In this document: one piece after another, positions 22,176 to 34,976 of the stretch | How positions within the stretch are numbered: position 1 is the first letter of the stretch | Layout of the letters: every line of letters starts with the position of its first letter | Notes under the pieces: model-generated | The model's input: only the letters and a program-made list of their open reading frames with translations | The model's database searches: none | What the model was told of the DNA's origin: nothing | Assembly: GCA_037501455.1 (NCBI GenBank) | Contig: CM074858.1 | Location: forward strand, 34,717,001-34,781,000 | DNA from: Lantana camara | Lineage: Eukaryota; Streptophyta; Magnoliopsida; Lamiales; Verbenaceae | DNA length: 64,000 nucleotides | Direction: 5' to 3' | Made by a program: the position numbers and the translations under genes

Positions 22176-24374
22176 TGTTGTGATTAGTGCCCTGAAAATC
22201 CAATTTCTTTTTAAATACTTCGTATTTTGTTGGATTAATAAAACTGAAATTATCACAAGTTATGAGTATATTAACATAATTAATAACGTGTGATGATATT
22301 CTTATATGAAATGTGTTTCATAGGAAAGGACTTTGGATATTAAAATCACGTTTTATTAAAGTTCTAGTCGATATGATAAGAATAAGTTCTTATCGAGACT
22401 ATAATGCGTTATATAAGATGATTAGTCTTTCATCATAGGGAAATGGAGTTTCCAGTTATAACACATTGATGATTTTCAATAGATTTGGAAACATCGAACT
22501 TGACCACTAAGATAGTTCATTTTAAACTACTATCTAAAATGAACAAATCTTATGGAGCATTGAACTCTTAATCCTGGTAGTATTTCGACTTTAGGCATGT
22601 AGTGTTAATCATTGTAACTTACTCATAAGTGAGGTCTCGATATCGAATGACCGAAACCTTTGTACGTTCAGTGATTACATGAAATGTGCTAAAGAGAAAT
22701 ATTGATCGAGGAATCTGTGGCTTTGCTGGAAAGTTAAAAGATATTCCTGAAATAGATTTGCAAAGTTCGAATTAAAACTTTGGCCAAAGTACTTCGTGTG
22801 ATGCGTCACTGAAGTTGTATGTTGAATGTGTTTCACGTGCAAGAGATTTGAACTTAAGGCGAATCAGGAAATTTCAAATTAGAAATGAAAAATAAATGAT
22901 AGTAGTATTAATTTATTTTTCATGGATATCTACACGGAGGAGTAAAATGCAAAATTATTCTAGATCGAAAAATTCGTGAGTAATTTAATTAATTTTAGAG
23001 TGCAACAATATTTATTTAGTGGAATTAAATATTGTTAAACGGTAATTAATTATTATCAGGGAATGATAATACATTCACCCGTTTGGAGCTAAAATTAATT
23101 AGTCCTGCAGGTCCCCCTGCAAGCCCCAATCGAAAACCCAAAGATAAAACGTTAAAAGGAATGAAAGAAATAAATTTTCAAAGAGTTTGAAAATAGCCAA
23201 GAAATTTATTCTTAGAAAATAAATTGTAATTCCAAAGAGTTGGAAATGCCCGAAATTTTATTTTGGAGAAAATAAAGTTTTAAAATTTAAAAAAAAAAAA
23301 AATGCTGACGTGGCAATGACGTGTCACGCCACGTCAGCAAGTGGGCCAGGTGGAGCTGACTGGGCAGCCGCGTGGTACGCCACGTGTGCGACACGTGGAC
23401 GGCCCAGATCGCGCCACGTCATCATGAATCAACGGTCCATATTTGATATGGACCGGGTCGGTCAAACGGATTAGGGCTAGATCAACGGGTCGGTTCGCGG
23501 ATAGGGTCGGACTGGGTCCGGTTCCGGGTCGGGCCAGACCCGGACACGTGGCAGCTCCAAAAGAGGCCACGTCACCGGAAACCCTAAACCGCAAGTGATC
23601 ACACGCGCCGCCTTGTGGCCGCCCGTGTGGGCGCGTGACATCTCAGATCGACGAGCAGCCGGCGGCGTTGGACTCGTGGCTGAGAGATCTACGATGTGAC
23701 CACCTTGGTTTTCGTGCCCAAGTTGCACACGCAAGTGGGGGGTGAAATTACTATTTTGCCCTCGGTTTTCCCCTATAAATAGGGGCCTTGGCATTTCATT
23801 TTTTCCATCCAACTTTGGGAGGTGGTTTTGGCTGAGTTTAAGCTTTGAAACCATATCCCATTCTCCTAGTTAATTCCGATTTATTTTAGAATTAATTTTA
23901 ATTAGGTGTTTATATATAAGCACCTGATTTCGGGAGAATAAACCCTGACAAGGGTTTTTAGTTTAAAGTTTTATTTTCTCTAAGTATTTAGAGAAATACT
24001 TTCGGAGCCCACACTCCGAGGGTGTCCATGGGGTAATTGTAGGGAGGTTCTGCCGGTTTCACGAGGAGATCGGATATTGGGTCTTTGGGAGGCGAATTCC
24101 GGGAGCAGTAGCCATCTTCGGTGAAAGGTATTTTATATTGTTTTTTTATTTAAGCATGATGAATTAGGTGCTCTTAAGTGTTAATTGCATACTTTATTTA
24201 TCTGCTTTGTGAGTTAAAATTTATTATCAATTGCATGTATATACTTGAGTAGTTCCCGCTAGTCTTCCGCTGTTTGTATTTAAATATTTTAGAAATATTT
24301 TGATGCCTGTACATTAAAGTAAAATTTTAAAATGTGGTCCCGGACTGCTACTGTTCTGGGCCCACCTCCCAGCA
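22176..24374 (+). repeat. 3' LTR of copia C1
   Basis: A 2199-bp LTR, TGTTGTGATTAG to CCTCCCAGCA, followed by the TSD TTACC. It matches the 5' LTR over both ends and has the 825-bp middle part that the 5' copy lacks. A TATA-like block lies at about 23773. Confidence 0.92.
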
Positions 24375-24379
24375 TTACC

Positions 24380-25944
24380 ATCTTGAGCTGGTTAGGTACA
24401 CACACTCTTGGCTTGAACCTGAACAAACCAGAATCATCAAACCCAAACTTAGTCTCTGGATCATCTCTAGAACGAGCAACCAATCTCTAAATCTCGGGAT
24501 CCGTAGACTGAGCCTCCAACAATCTCTGCTTCAAATCAGGCTGAACAGTGATATTGGCTAACCTAGCCACCGAAACCATAACAGTTGAACTTTGCTCAGA
24601 AAACCCTACCACCAAACTCGAAATACTGAACTTCCTGCTCAACGCATCGGCAACCACATTTGCCTTACCCAGATGGTATTGAATCGTGCAATCGTAGTCC
24701 TCTAAGAACTCAACCTATCTCCTTTGTCCCAAGTTAAGCTCTTTCTACGTGAACAAGTACTGGAGACTCTTATGATCCGAGAATACCTCAAATGTAGCAC
24801 CATAGAGATAGTGGCACCACATAGACAACGCAAACACGACTGCTGCAAGCTCTAGATCATGGGTGGGGTAATTCTGCTCATGCGCCTTCAACTTCCTAGA
24901 GGTATAAGCTACAACCCGACCATTCGGCATCAACACACAACCTAGTCCTTCCTTAGAAGCATCTGCATAAACTGCATAACCTTCAAGTCCCTCGGGTAGG
25001 GTGAGAACCGGTGTTGTAGTCAACCTTTCCTTTAAAGTCTGAAAACTCATCTCACAACTATCATCCCATTCAAACTTGGTTTCCTTCTTGGTCAACTTAG
25101 TTAACGGGGCTGCAATCTTAAAGAAATCAATCACAAATCTCCTATAATAGCCTGCGAAACCCAGAAAACTCCATATCTCAGAGGCGTTCCTAGGCCTCTC
25201 CCAATGTAACACCGTTTCAATCTTAGAGGGGTCGACCTCAATTCCATTGACTGAGATGATGTGACCCAGAAAAGTGACTCGATCAATCCAAAACTCGCAC
25301 TTACTGAACTTAGCATACAACTTGTGCTCCCTAAGTATTTCCAACACAATCCGGAGATGCTGTGCATGCTCCTCGACCGATCTCGAATACACCAAGATGT
25401 CTTTTATAAAGATCACCACGAACTTATCAAGGAACGGTCTAAACACCCGGTGCATCATATCCATAAACACCGCAGGAGCATTCGTCAACCCAAACGGCAT
25501 AACCACAAACTCAAAGTGTCCATATCTCGTGTTGAATCCAGTCTTAGAGATATTCGTCTCTCTAATCCTCAACTGATAATAACTCTGCCTCAAATCCAAC
25601 TTGGAGTACACTCTCGAACCCTGCAAGCTATCAAACAACTCCTCGATATGGGGTAATGGGTACTTGTTCTTAACTGTCATCCTGTTCAGCTCGCGGTAGT
25701 CTATACACATCCTTAACGTCCCATCTTTCTTCTTAACAAACAGGACGGGAGCACCCCACGGAGAAGTGCTCGGACAAAAGTATCCGCTGACCAGAAGCTC
25801 ATCCAACTGCTTCTTCAGCTCCTTCAACTCAGCGGGAGCCATCCTGTAGGGGGTCTTCGAATAGGGCTCAGCTCCGGGATAGAGGTCCACTATAAACTCA
25901 ATATCCCTGTCTGGTGGTAAAGACCCCAAACTCTCCGGGAACAC
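24380..25944 (-). pseudogene. Element E reverse transcriptase and RNase H
   Basis: Minus-strand gypsy RT. The open part, 25944-24745 (399 residues), starts within [20 protein letters not shown]. It has [40 protein letters not shown], the [14 protein letters not shown] block and [10 protein letters not shown]. The catalytic box reads FIKDILVYS where the family has two aspartates, so one metal-binding residue is replaced by Lys. The RNase H start ([12 protein letters not shown], here [10 protein letters not shown]) follows. After a stop at 24744-24742 RNase H continues (YHLGKANVVADALSRK). The frame runs up to the C1 insertion and picks up as integrase at 12597. Confidence 0.9.
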
Positions 25945-26082
25945 ATCCAGATACTCCCGTACGACCTTCGTCTCCTCAAGCTTGACCTGGTCCTTGGGTT
26001 AGTTCAGAAGTTAAGCCACGAAACCTGTAGCACCATCCCGGACTAACTTACTAGCCTTAACAAAGGATATAAACGGGCTGGA

Positions 26083-26840
26083 TCACAAACTCTCCCCCGA
26101 AAACACCGTAGAATCAAAAGAAATCCTCTTCAAATGGCAATCCATAACTGCACCATGACGGGAAAGCCAATCCATCCCAAGAATCACCTTATACCTCCCC
26201 ATCGGCATCACAATCAGATCAGCAGGAAAAACTCGACCCTCAAAACTCACCAGACACTCACGAAACACTCTGTCCGTCTCCAAGCTCCCCCCCTCCCCCC
26301 CCCCCAAGGGAGAACTCACCACAAACACATGCGCAGATATCTCAGCAAGCAAAGGCAAAGAAGCAACAATATCCCGGGCAATAAAAGAATGAGTAGCCCC
26401 GGGATCAAACAATGCATGTAATGATATGCCACGAATATGTATTGTACCTTCCACTACAGCATTCTGATCAATCTCTGCTGCCTCCTCCTCGCCATCCAGA
26501 GCATATGCACGACCCTGAACTACCGGCTTCTTCTTCGGACAAGCATCCACCATGTGGTCAGCCGACCCACACACAAAGCATCTACCCAAATATGTCCAAC
26601 ACTTCTCCAACAGATGAGCACCCTGACAGTGAGAGCAACGAGTTGGAGCTGGTGCCGATAATGTTGGTGGTCCTGTAGGAGCAGCGGGACGGGGCTTCTT
26701 GTTAATAAAGCCCTGTGGACGGAAAGCTGGTGTAGTAGTAGAAGAAGTATGAGTAGCGGGCTTCTTGCCCGATCCAGGACCCGAACCATGCCCCAGAAGA
26801 GAAGGATGGGGGGCCTCAACCTTTGTCTCTGGGCCTCGAC
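26083..26840 (-). pseudogene. Element E Gag C-terminus and protease
   Basis: Minus-strand frame containing two zinc knuckles, CSHCQGAHLLEKC (a shorter variant) and CFVCGSADHMVDAC. The retroviral-type aspartic protease follows: the active-site loop reads ALFDPGATHSFI, with Pro where the family has Ser or Thr next to the catalytic Asp, and ILGMDWL is the second conserved block. A long plus-strand C-run (26286-26305) encodes a Gly-rich loop and is prone to length change. The frame ends with a stop after FSGESL. Short spacers with further stops separate it from RT. Confidence 0.85.
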
Positions 26841-27503
26841 CTAAATAGCCCTCTTAGTAACCTTATCCCAAGTGCTCACATTGACAGCCTGAAGAGCTCT
26901 CTGAATATCCTCTCGAAGCCCATGAAGGAAGTGACGGGCTCTCTGTGAATCAATATCAGTGATGTGGGTAGCATAGGGAGCAAGTCTCTCGAACTCTATA
27001 ATGTAGTCCTCAACAGATCTAGATCCCTGCTTCAGCTCAGAAAACTCCTGAAGTCTGCGCTCTCGTGCACTATGAGGTATAAACTTCTCGTGGAACTCAT
27101 GCACGAAAGTCTCCCAAGTGAACTCCACACCACTCCTCTCAAGTCTGGATCGAACTCCCTTGAGCCAGCTAGCTGCCTGTCCCTGAATGAATCGAGCAGT
27201 ACAAACAGCCCTATCCTGAGAACTCCCTAGGAAAATCTCCCAAATACCACTGATCTCAGCTAACCACTCCTCAGCCTTGATGTCATCTCCCCCAAACCAC
27301 TTAGGAGGGTTGTTGTTCCGAAACTCCCTATACGCAGCTGAGATAGTACCATCCTGACCATCAACGGGTGGTGTCTGCTGTCTCTGATTCTGTTGCAACT
27401 GATTGAGAAGTGCCTGAACAATGTTCTCCGCATTCAGTGGTGGTGGCAGAGGCAGATTAGGCGCATCCAGTGAAGCCTCACGGTCACTGCATCTAGGAGG
27501 CAT
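26841..27503 (-). pseudogene. Element E Gag core
   Basis: Ty3/gypsy capsid-like Gag on the minus strand. I take the start at MPPRCSDREASL (27503), as related Gags open with MPPR; an upstream Met at 27566 gives an atypical extension. The retrotrans_gag region has PKWFGGDDIKAEEWL, CTARFIQGQAASWLKGV, EFHEKFIPHSARERR, EFSELKQGSRSVEDYI and EFERLAPYA. A stop after KVTKRAI separates it from the zinc-knuckle part. Confidence 0.88.
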
Positions 27504-27678
27504 CCTGAAATTCAAAGATTCAAGCAATATTGATACATGTGGATTAGTACGTGTGTATGTATACAAGTATTAGAAATAAACAAGTATTCAAGTAAATGAG
27601 TCAGATAATCACATTGTCCTATACCGTACCAACTAGATAGACGCGGCACGACACTAGAGCTCGGCTTTGCAACATAGA

Positions 27679-27690
27679 GCTCTGATACCA
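27679..27690 (-). other. Primer-binding site of element E
   Basis: Reads TGGTATCAGAGC on the minus strand, eight bases inside the 5' LTR edge (27699). It is complementary to initiator tRNA-Met. Confidence 0.9.
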
Positions 27691-27727
27691 CTTAAGGATG
27701 TAACACCCCAAACGGAGGATGCCACAT

Positions 27728-30700
27728 TGTGACACCCCGTTCATCTAAAGGTTTAGGTTAACAAGTGTTAGGCTCATGGGAAGTTCGAACGAAGAATCCG
27801 ATAGAATGAATGTAACCCTAGCAAGCTTGTTTCGGGATAACAACGTCAATAGATCGCCTTGAAGTTTCTTTGAATTAACCTAAGTTCGGGATGATCTATG
27901 TGAGATCCGTCATCGCCATTTAATTCATTTTGACGTCTTGAGATGAATGACGTTAATTTCATAATTTTCGGAAACCGTTTGCTACCCCGACGCCCTAAAA
28001 CCGGTCCACTTCGACCGGTTATCTCTTGGAATTCAGTCTAGATTATTCACCTACTTGCTTCCACTTTTTCCCTCACAATTAAGCAAGAGATAGCAGCCTT
28101 AAATCAGCCTCATCACCTCCTTGCTTCCCTTTTTGCTCACGTTAAAGCAAGTGGCAGCCATTCTTTAGCTTCAAGTGCATTATCACCTACTTGCTTCCTT
28201 TCCTCCTCACGTTAAAGAAAGATATAGCAGCAGCAGCAAAGAAAAATATATTTTCTTCCTTTTCTTCCCCACGTACAGCCCTTTTCTTTCTTGCCAAAAA
28301 TTGAAGAACATAATTGAAGGCAAGTGAAGAAGCAATCCTCCATCTCTTTCCATCTTCGGTATTCAGTTAAGGGAGGTAAGGATTAAGTCTCTCATCATGT
28401 TTCCCCCTCCATATCAGCAAGGTTTAGCTTCTAAGAGTTGGATATGGAGCTTAGGATTTCAGATATATGTAGAGTTATGTGAGAAATTGGAGATTCTTGT
28501 ACACTTGCTGAAAGTTGATGACCGTTGTGTGACTTTTACGTGTATAAACTGCATAATTCTTGCATGAACTGAAATTTATTTGCAGCATGTTACCTTAAAT
28601 GAAATTATAGATGCTTTATGTATGAGTTATGGACCTGATATTCAAGTTTTGAGGCCTGGAACAAGAAGAAACCGAACCTACAAGAGAATCCCCTGTTCTG
28701 CCCTGTTTCTTAGTTTCTGCAGTGACTTTCTCGCATCTGTTACCCAAGCAAAACATCTTAGAATTGCCTGAATTTGTAACCACTGAAACCTCTTTGAGTC
28801 TAGGACACTCTCCTTTTTACGGCTTGTCAAAATTCGTTCTGGAGAGTGAGATATGTCCAATACAAAATGGTGTCGCCAGTCTGCCGAAGTCCTGCGTTCA
28901 GCCAAATTTAAATAATAAACTGTTTTGGTCCACTTGGAATAAAAAATTGAGCCATATATGGTCAGAAAGATGTGTGTGTGTAGTTTCATTTCCAAAAAAC
29001 AAAACTGAATTTGGACTTCTAAATATTAAGGTATTCTGATTTTCCTACAGCCTGGTCATTTTCAGAAAACTGCCAGCTTTTACTAGATTTGAAACCGAAG
29101 CCTCGTTTGAGCTTCTCTTCCGTTTCTTTTGTGATTTTTCCATACCGAACTTGTTCCTAACATGTTAAAGTATGTAATTATGTACTGTTCAGATTATAGT
29201 GCTATGATATGAGGAGAAAATATGCTCCGTGATTTGATTCCTCTTAGCCCGGCATGCCTAAATGAAACCCTTGCTCAAGTGCATTTCAATTCTTGCATTC
29301 CATTGCATTTATTTTTCATTGCCGAGCGTCTAAGTGGGTCATGATCCAGTATTTGTCATGTTTTGCTCTTTGTTTGTTCAGAGGTGATCCCAGGAGAGTT
29401 CGATCCGGAGGGTTAGTCTCATTTCCGTGCCCGGTGTCGTTCTTTGGAACTCTTTTGTCAAAGGTGAGGTTAGGTGTGTTTTAGTTATGCCCTAATACCC
29501 CTATATGATTGTTTACAGCCTGAATATCTATGTATTAAGGTTATATATGTACGTATACTTCTGATATTTGCACTCTTGAAGGTTTTATTTGATACGTGTA
29601 TAATTTTGGGCCTATGTATGCCTTGATCTTGAGAAGTGGTAACTCTTGAAAGTGATAAAACGTGATATCTGTACTCTTGCGAGCTAAGCCGTTGAAAGAT
29701 ATGGTAAGTGCATTCCTGATACTTATGTATGCTTCGTGGATTGGGCCCGGAGGCTATGGGTAAGGGAGCCTGGCACGGTATTGGGCCGTCAGGATCGTGC
29801 CCTGTGCATAGTCTTCATTTGAGATTACTTGCTTGTTTCCAGGAGGTTTGGTACATGCCAGTTATCTTGAGCCGGTGGTAACCCCATCGAAGGAGCGGGT
29901 AGGAGTCATGAGCCCCCGTCTCGATGTGTATACGTGTTTTTGAAAGGATTAGGGTGCACTCCCTTCCTTTCCATGGCGTGATGGCGGGATTGTGTTTTGA
30001 TTTCTGTTTTTCCTGTATTTTTTAGGCGTGTTGACGGATGTGGTTTGAAAGCTCGTACTCGCTGAGCTCTGTTCTATTTTGAGTTTCTGAAACAAGGATG
30101 GACTGAATAGGATTTTGATTTCTTTTGTATACGTATGTATCTTTTGGCTTTTAGAAAATGTTTTGGTATGCAAAAACCATCGTTGGGTTCAGGAACATTC
30201 GAATTTTGATATGTGCTCTGCTCTGTTATATCTATAGCGTGCGTGGGTTAACCCCTCACTCAGTCGTGGACTGATTCCTTGCTTTTCCATCTTTTAGTTT
30301 CGCAGGTACAGGTATGCTTTGGTCGAGCTAGGCGGAGCATTGAGTAGTTCATGTTCGTCTAAGTCGAGTCTTTGGGTTGTACTTGCATACACTCTACATT
30401 TTGTTCATGTACATATTGTGGCCTTGCCAGGTTAGATGTTAAAGTTTTAAATTGCCACTGTCGGGCTGGAACTTTTGAAATAAACTTGGTATATGTTGGA
30501 TATTTGCTCAGTTATGGCCTGTGCTGGGCTCGTACGTGAGTTGTTTGAAATATTACGCTTCCGCATGCGTTTGTACATTTGATATTTGAATGTACTTTTT
30601 GTAAAGGTTAAAATCTGCCTAGCTTAGGAGTGTCTGTCTGTCTCCCGTTCGCTTTGACTTGTGCATGTATACGGATTTCCTATTTCGTATATGTGTTGGG

Positions 30701-30745
30701 TCAGAGTGCGGGGGATGTGGTGACCCTACGCTCTGGGGTGCTACA
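27728..30745 (+). mobile_element. Gypsy solo LTR S2 inside 5' LTR of E
   Basis: A 3018-bp LTR, TGTGACACCCC to GGGGTGCTACA, with a perfect TSD CACAT (27723-27727 and 30746-30750). It has the gypsy-LTR block 'gagtgcgggggatgtgg' near its 3' end (about 30703-30721). No protein domains are recognised. Unlike H, S1, J and E, I see no clear palindrome cluster in it. Confidence 0.94.
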
Positions 30746-32377
30746 CACATCCCCCGCACTGTGACCCAGACCCGGTCATGAAATGGAAGTCCATGCCCGA
30801 ATCCAAATCAGAGCGAACGGGAGACAAACACACACGCTATGCTAGGCGGATCTAACTCGACAAAACTCAGAGTGCGGAAGCAATTCAAACATTCAAAACA
30901 GAATAGCGGAAGCATTTAAATCGACATTCAAAACAAGTGACGGGTTCAACTAGCATAGATACCTAGTCCCGAATATCAACAAACATAACAGGTGATGGGT
31001 TCAACTAGTATAGATACCTAGTCCCGAATATCCTATCAACATAACATAATAATCATCAAATGCCACAAAGGGCCGAATACAAATGCCACGCAGGGCTACA
31101 GAAAGATAAAGTATAATCTCAAGTCTACAAGTCATGACATAAATAAAGTGTATGAAAGACAAATGCAACTAGATAGGCTAGACCGACGAAGTGCAACTCA
31201 AAGGACTCACTCCCGCCTAGCAAACGCCAACAGACCTGCAACTAAAAGTTAAATGAGGGGTCAGTCAACTTGACCGAGTGAGGGGACTAACGCACACCCA
31301 CAATATATCTATAGAGCATAGCACATATCAGAAGGGTGGACTCATGAACCGGAGATAGGTGTTGCATACCAAAGACATTTCCAAAGTACCCCAAAATATA
31401 TATATAGAACTTTTAGAAAACATTTCAGAAACCCTATCTCGATTCATGATTCCCAGACAGAACAGATCACATGCTCGGCGAGTACGAGCTTCCAACCTTT
31501 ACTCCTCAGAACATATCAAAACATAGAATACAAAATCAAATCCAACTGTCACACCAATGATGGAGGAGATGTACCGTCCCCAAACCATCCAGAACAGACA
31601 AACCCTCAAGGGGTAGTGAACCCACAAGAGTCCTCCCCGGCCTTAGCCGAAGGCTCAAGATACCACACCTTCCCTACAGCACGGGTCGCGTGAAAATATC
31701 TCAAATGGAGACTATGCACAGGCTGAGCCCTGACAGCCCTATACCGTCCCAGGGATACCATACCCATAGCTCCTCGGATCCATAACAGAACAGAACAGAA
31801 CAGATACCATATATCATGGCTAACTCGCTACAGAACAGATCATAACATAACATAACTTTTCAAAACAGCTTACATATGCTTTCATGTCTAATTTTCCAAA
31901 TCAAAGTTGATTCACAAGGTCATAATCATATCATATCCAACAGATATGTATTTATAATAGATATACTCGCATGCAAGGGTTGAAATCAGCATATTAAGGC
32001 CATAGGTCGCATAACTATACAAAATTCTAAACCTCACCTCGTGGCAGTAGAGTCTGAGAGTGTGAAGGGCCAAACACTCTAAACCTCGGGCTCACCGGCA
32101 CCACCAAACTCTGTGACAAGACATACAAAAGCCCAAACTTAGACTCTACATGAACCAAGTAAGACGCACGGCGTACAAAGTATGAATGACATGCGAAATG
32201 GAATGATGTTTATCAAGTTGGTCACAAGGGTCAATTCAAATATTCAAGTAAATCATGCAAGTAATAAAGTATTAAGGTTCAGAGATGCATTCCAAGTCAT
32301 ATCGGATCATACAAGTCAAGTAGCAACTCAAACGAATCAAATACGCACGAAAAAGCAAGTAAAAGGGATCACAGATG

Positions 32378-32576
32378 CATGGGAACGGCCATTCCCATGC
32401 ACAACATAGCTTGGGAACGGTCCTTCCCACGCCAAAGCCAAGCGAGACTGGGAACAGCCGTTCCCAGTCCAAGCACACATGGGAACGGTCATTCCCATGT
32501 TCGGCCGCCAAAACCAAACCCTAGCCCAGAAGGGCCGTTCCGGGCTTAAAGCACAAACGGGAAGGCCGTTCCGGCC
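32378..32576. repeat. Palindrome cluster in 5' LTR of E
   Basis: The counterpart of 10001-10200, with the same six units and several point changes. The putative start site lies about 30 bp downstream of the TATA-like block at 33123-33130 on the minus strand, so this cluster would be transcribed, about 500-700 nt into the leader. Confidence 0.8.
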
Positions 32577-33122
32577 ATCGATCTGGAACAAAAACTTGAC
32601 AGTTTTGGGAAGAAGAAGGGGAACACCAAAAAATCATCAATCCAACACGAAAACCACCATAAAATATCACGAAATTCAGGTACAACATCATATAAATCAT
32701 GCTTAGCATCAAAACATCAATTAATTCAAGTTTAAGAATGTTTTTGCCTAAAATCTCCAACACCCATTTTCATGAATTTCAAGCTTAAACATGAAGATAT
32801 GAATTCCTAGTCTTCCTACACGAAATTTCCAGCAACTAAGACACATAAAGAGCATTCAAATCATCAAGGCTTGCTCAAGGAATTCAAGATCTCATCATTC
32901 AAGTTTATACTAACAATTTCATGCTTCAATCCAAGAATAGAAATGAAATACTCATCAAAAGAGATCCAAAGCTTACCTTGTCTTGTGAAGGAAAGAGGAA
33001 TCAAAGAATATGAGCTCTTAGAATGAAAGATGGTTCAAGTCTTGATCTTCTCTTGAAGTTTCTCCATGATTCTCTTTAAGGCTAACTTGTGTGGTTTGAA
33101 ATGAAATGAAAAGGAATAAAGC

Positions 33123-33130
33123 TATTTATA
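33123..33130 (-). promoter_or_regulatory. TATA box of element E 5' LTR
   Basis: TATAAATA on the minus strand, about 520 bp from the outer end of the 5' LTR. The corresponding copy in the 3' LTR is at 10747-10754. Confidence 0.6.
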
Positions 33131-33657
33131 TGGTGGCTAATAGTTTTAGGTCAAGGTTAGGGTTTCCAACATATAATATGAGGCTAAAGGCTTTAATAGG
33201 ATTTGGGCTCAAATAAATGACTTTCGGCCCAATAAGTCAAAATTAAAAGGTTTAGGGTGTAAACGGTTTTTGAAAAATATAAAGTAAATTCCGTTGGACC
33301 CGAATCACCGAATCAAGTCCAATGGTGGTGTCGGAATTCGAATTTGAATTCCCGAGCTCATATTGGTCCCGAATGACCCAAACTCACCCAACTCAAATTA
33401 GGCCCAAACACATTAATAGGTCTAAGTCCTATTTAAATCCAACTCCAACAATTAATTTAAATTCATCCAAGTTCCATTCTCAAGTTGTCATGCAAGAATT
33501 CATATTTCACCATTTTGGATTTTAGTTAATTAAGTCACATTTTCAATCAAAGTTGGAATTAAACACATAAAAAGGGAATTAAATCACATAAGTGCGTAAG
33601 GTAAACTCTCTCGTGATGCATACCTGTACGATCTATCGGACGGGGCATCACACAGCT

Positions 33658-34976
33658 CATCTCCAGGGCGGAGATATCGTGATCAGATAGGCACCACTAT
33701 AGCTCTTGTTCTTGTATTGTCGCTTGTCAGGTGAGGGTGTTTTTGTTCTAGCTACATATTAAACCCTAAAACCTGTATGAATAGAATTTGGCCTAAAACC
33801 ATAATTATACTTATATTGTTTCCAAAATGGCAATTGAGTAAACATGCACTGAAATTGAACCGATTGTTACTGTTACTGACAGACCGTTCCTGTTTTGGCG
33901 AGATACTGTACTACACATTGATTGTGGGCCCTGGAACTTGTGTATTGAGCGAGCTGGGGAGGCATCAGGCCAATGGTAAGCTCTTGCACAGTTCCATACT
34001 GTTGGGATGACCCCTGAATCCACTAGGTGATTAGTGGAGGAAGGAGTTCCGGGCTTAGGGAGTCATGCACCTTATGCTCACCATGGCTAGATGGTGAAGG
34101 CTAGTTAACCTTCCCATCATGGAGAGAGAAGGAGATCTTGGGGGATCCACCACCACGGGTTATCCAGGGATTATTGTAAGGACTGATTGCACTGATTGAT
34201 TACACTATTGCACTGATTGCACGGTATTCTATCGATTAAATTGCATGATCACCTTTAAACATTGAAACCTATTGTTGTACACGGTCGGAGATTGGTTGAA
34301 GATTGTGCACGTTCACTCGTCGAGCCACTGATAGCCTGTAATTGTAATTAAGTGTCTAAACTAGTAGTTGTAAAGTCCGAGCATTGATCAATTGATTTCT
34401 TGCCCCCACGGGAACTATTTTAACTAAAACGTTGCTCGGGATTTACAACGTGCATGTGCATGTTTCTATATATACGTATACCTCCTGCTCACTCAGTCTT
34501 CTAGAGATTAATCCTTCTTTTCCCTTTTCTTCCAGGTTCTTTATAAGTTGTTGCTAGGCGCAGTTAGAGTTTTCGTGTCCTTATTCGAGTCCTTCACGTG
34601 TACACGCACCGCATATTGTATCTACTTATTGTATTGATCTATTTATTGAATTGATTGGAACTCGGGACAGGTTTCTAAGACTTTAGTTGAACCCGTTTTA
34701 TATTACTGCCTTGTATTGATTTGGGACAGGTTAAGACAGGTATTTTATTCAGTGGAACTCGTATTTACTTTTCTATGGAATTGTATTTACCTCTCCTTGA
34801 TATTGAATATATAATTACCTTGCTTCCGTATTTTGGTCATTCTTGAATTGTTCCAGGGTTAGAATCCATCTAGCTAGGACAGTCTTTTTCATTGTCTTCT
34901 GTTCGCTGTGAGTTTAGTTTATGTATGGATTATTCCATTTCATATGTGGACCAAACTCACAGTGCGGGGGATGTGG
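33658..34976 (+). mobile_element. Gypsy solo LTR H, right part
   Basis: Continues H after element E and its TSD. It carries the LTR 3' signature 'agtgcgggggatgtgg' at about 34961-34976 and then passes straight into copia LTR F. The usual GGTGCTACA-type ending and the TSD are absent. No gene is seen. Confidence 0.78.

Larger units (their letters stand above)
12603..24374 (+). mobile_element. Ty1/copia element C1, containing solo LTR S1
   Basis: A copia element nested in the pol gene of E. It has LTRs at both ends, a perfect TSD TTACC (12598-12602 and 24375-24379), a tRNA-Met PBS, gag, protease, integrase, reverse transcriptase and RNase H in copia order, and a polypurine tract. Removing it restores the reading frame of E (K-M-V-I-L across the junction on the minus strand). 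It carries stops in gag and protease, one frameshift, and S1 inside integrase, but its RT/RNase H frame is still open. LTR divergence is about 4% over the first 360 bases by hand count. Confidence 0.94.
8345..33652 (-). mobile_element. Full-length Ty3/gypsy element E with nested insertions
   Basis: A gypsy element on the minus strand. Its LTRs lie at 8345-11274 (3' LTR) and 27699-33652 (5' LTR, split by S2), with a perfect TSD CAGCT at 8340-8344 and 33653-33657. Domain order on the minus strand is gag, protease, reverse transcriptase, RNase H, integrase, then an integrase tail that looks like a chromodomain. This order and the PBS for initiator tRNA-Met fit a Tekay/Del-type chromovirus. Nested copia element C1 splits pol between RNase H and integrase. 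LTR divergence is several percent by hand comparison of about 215 bases. Several in-frame stops and changed catalytic residues show it is inactive. Confidence 0.93.
27699..33652 (-). repeat. 5' LTR of gypsy element E, split by S2
   Basis: Made of 27699-27727 and 30751-33652, 2931 bp when joined, against 2930 bp for the 3' LTR. S2 sits 29 bp from its inner end, with its TSD copy at 30746-30750. It contains the promoter (33123-33130) and the palindrome cluster (32378-32576). Confidence 0.92.
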
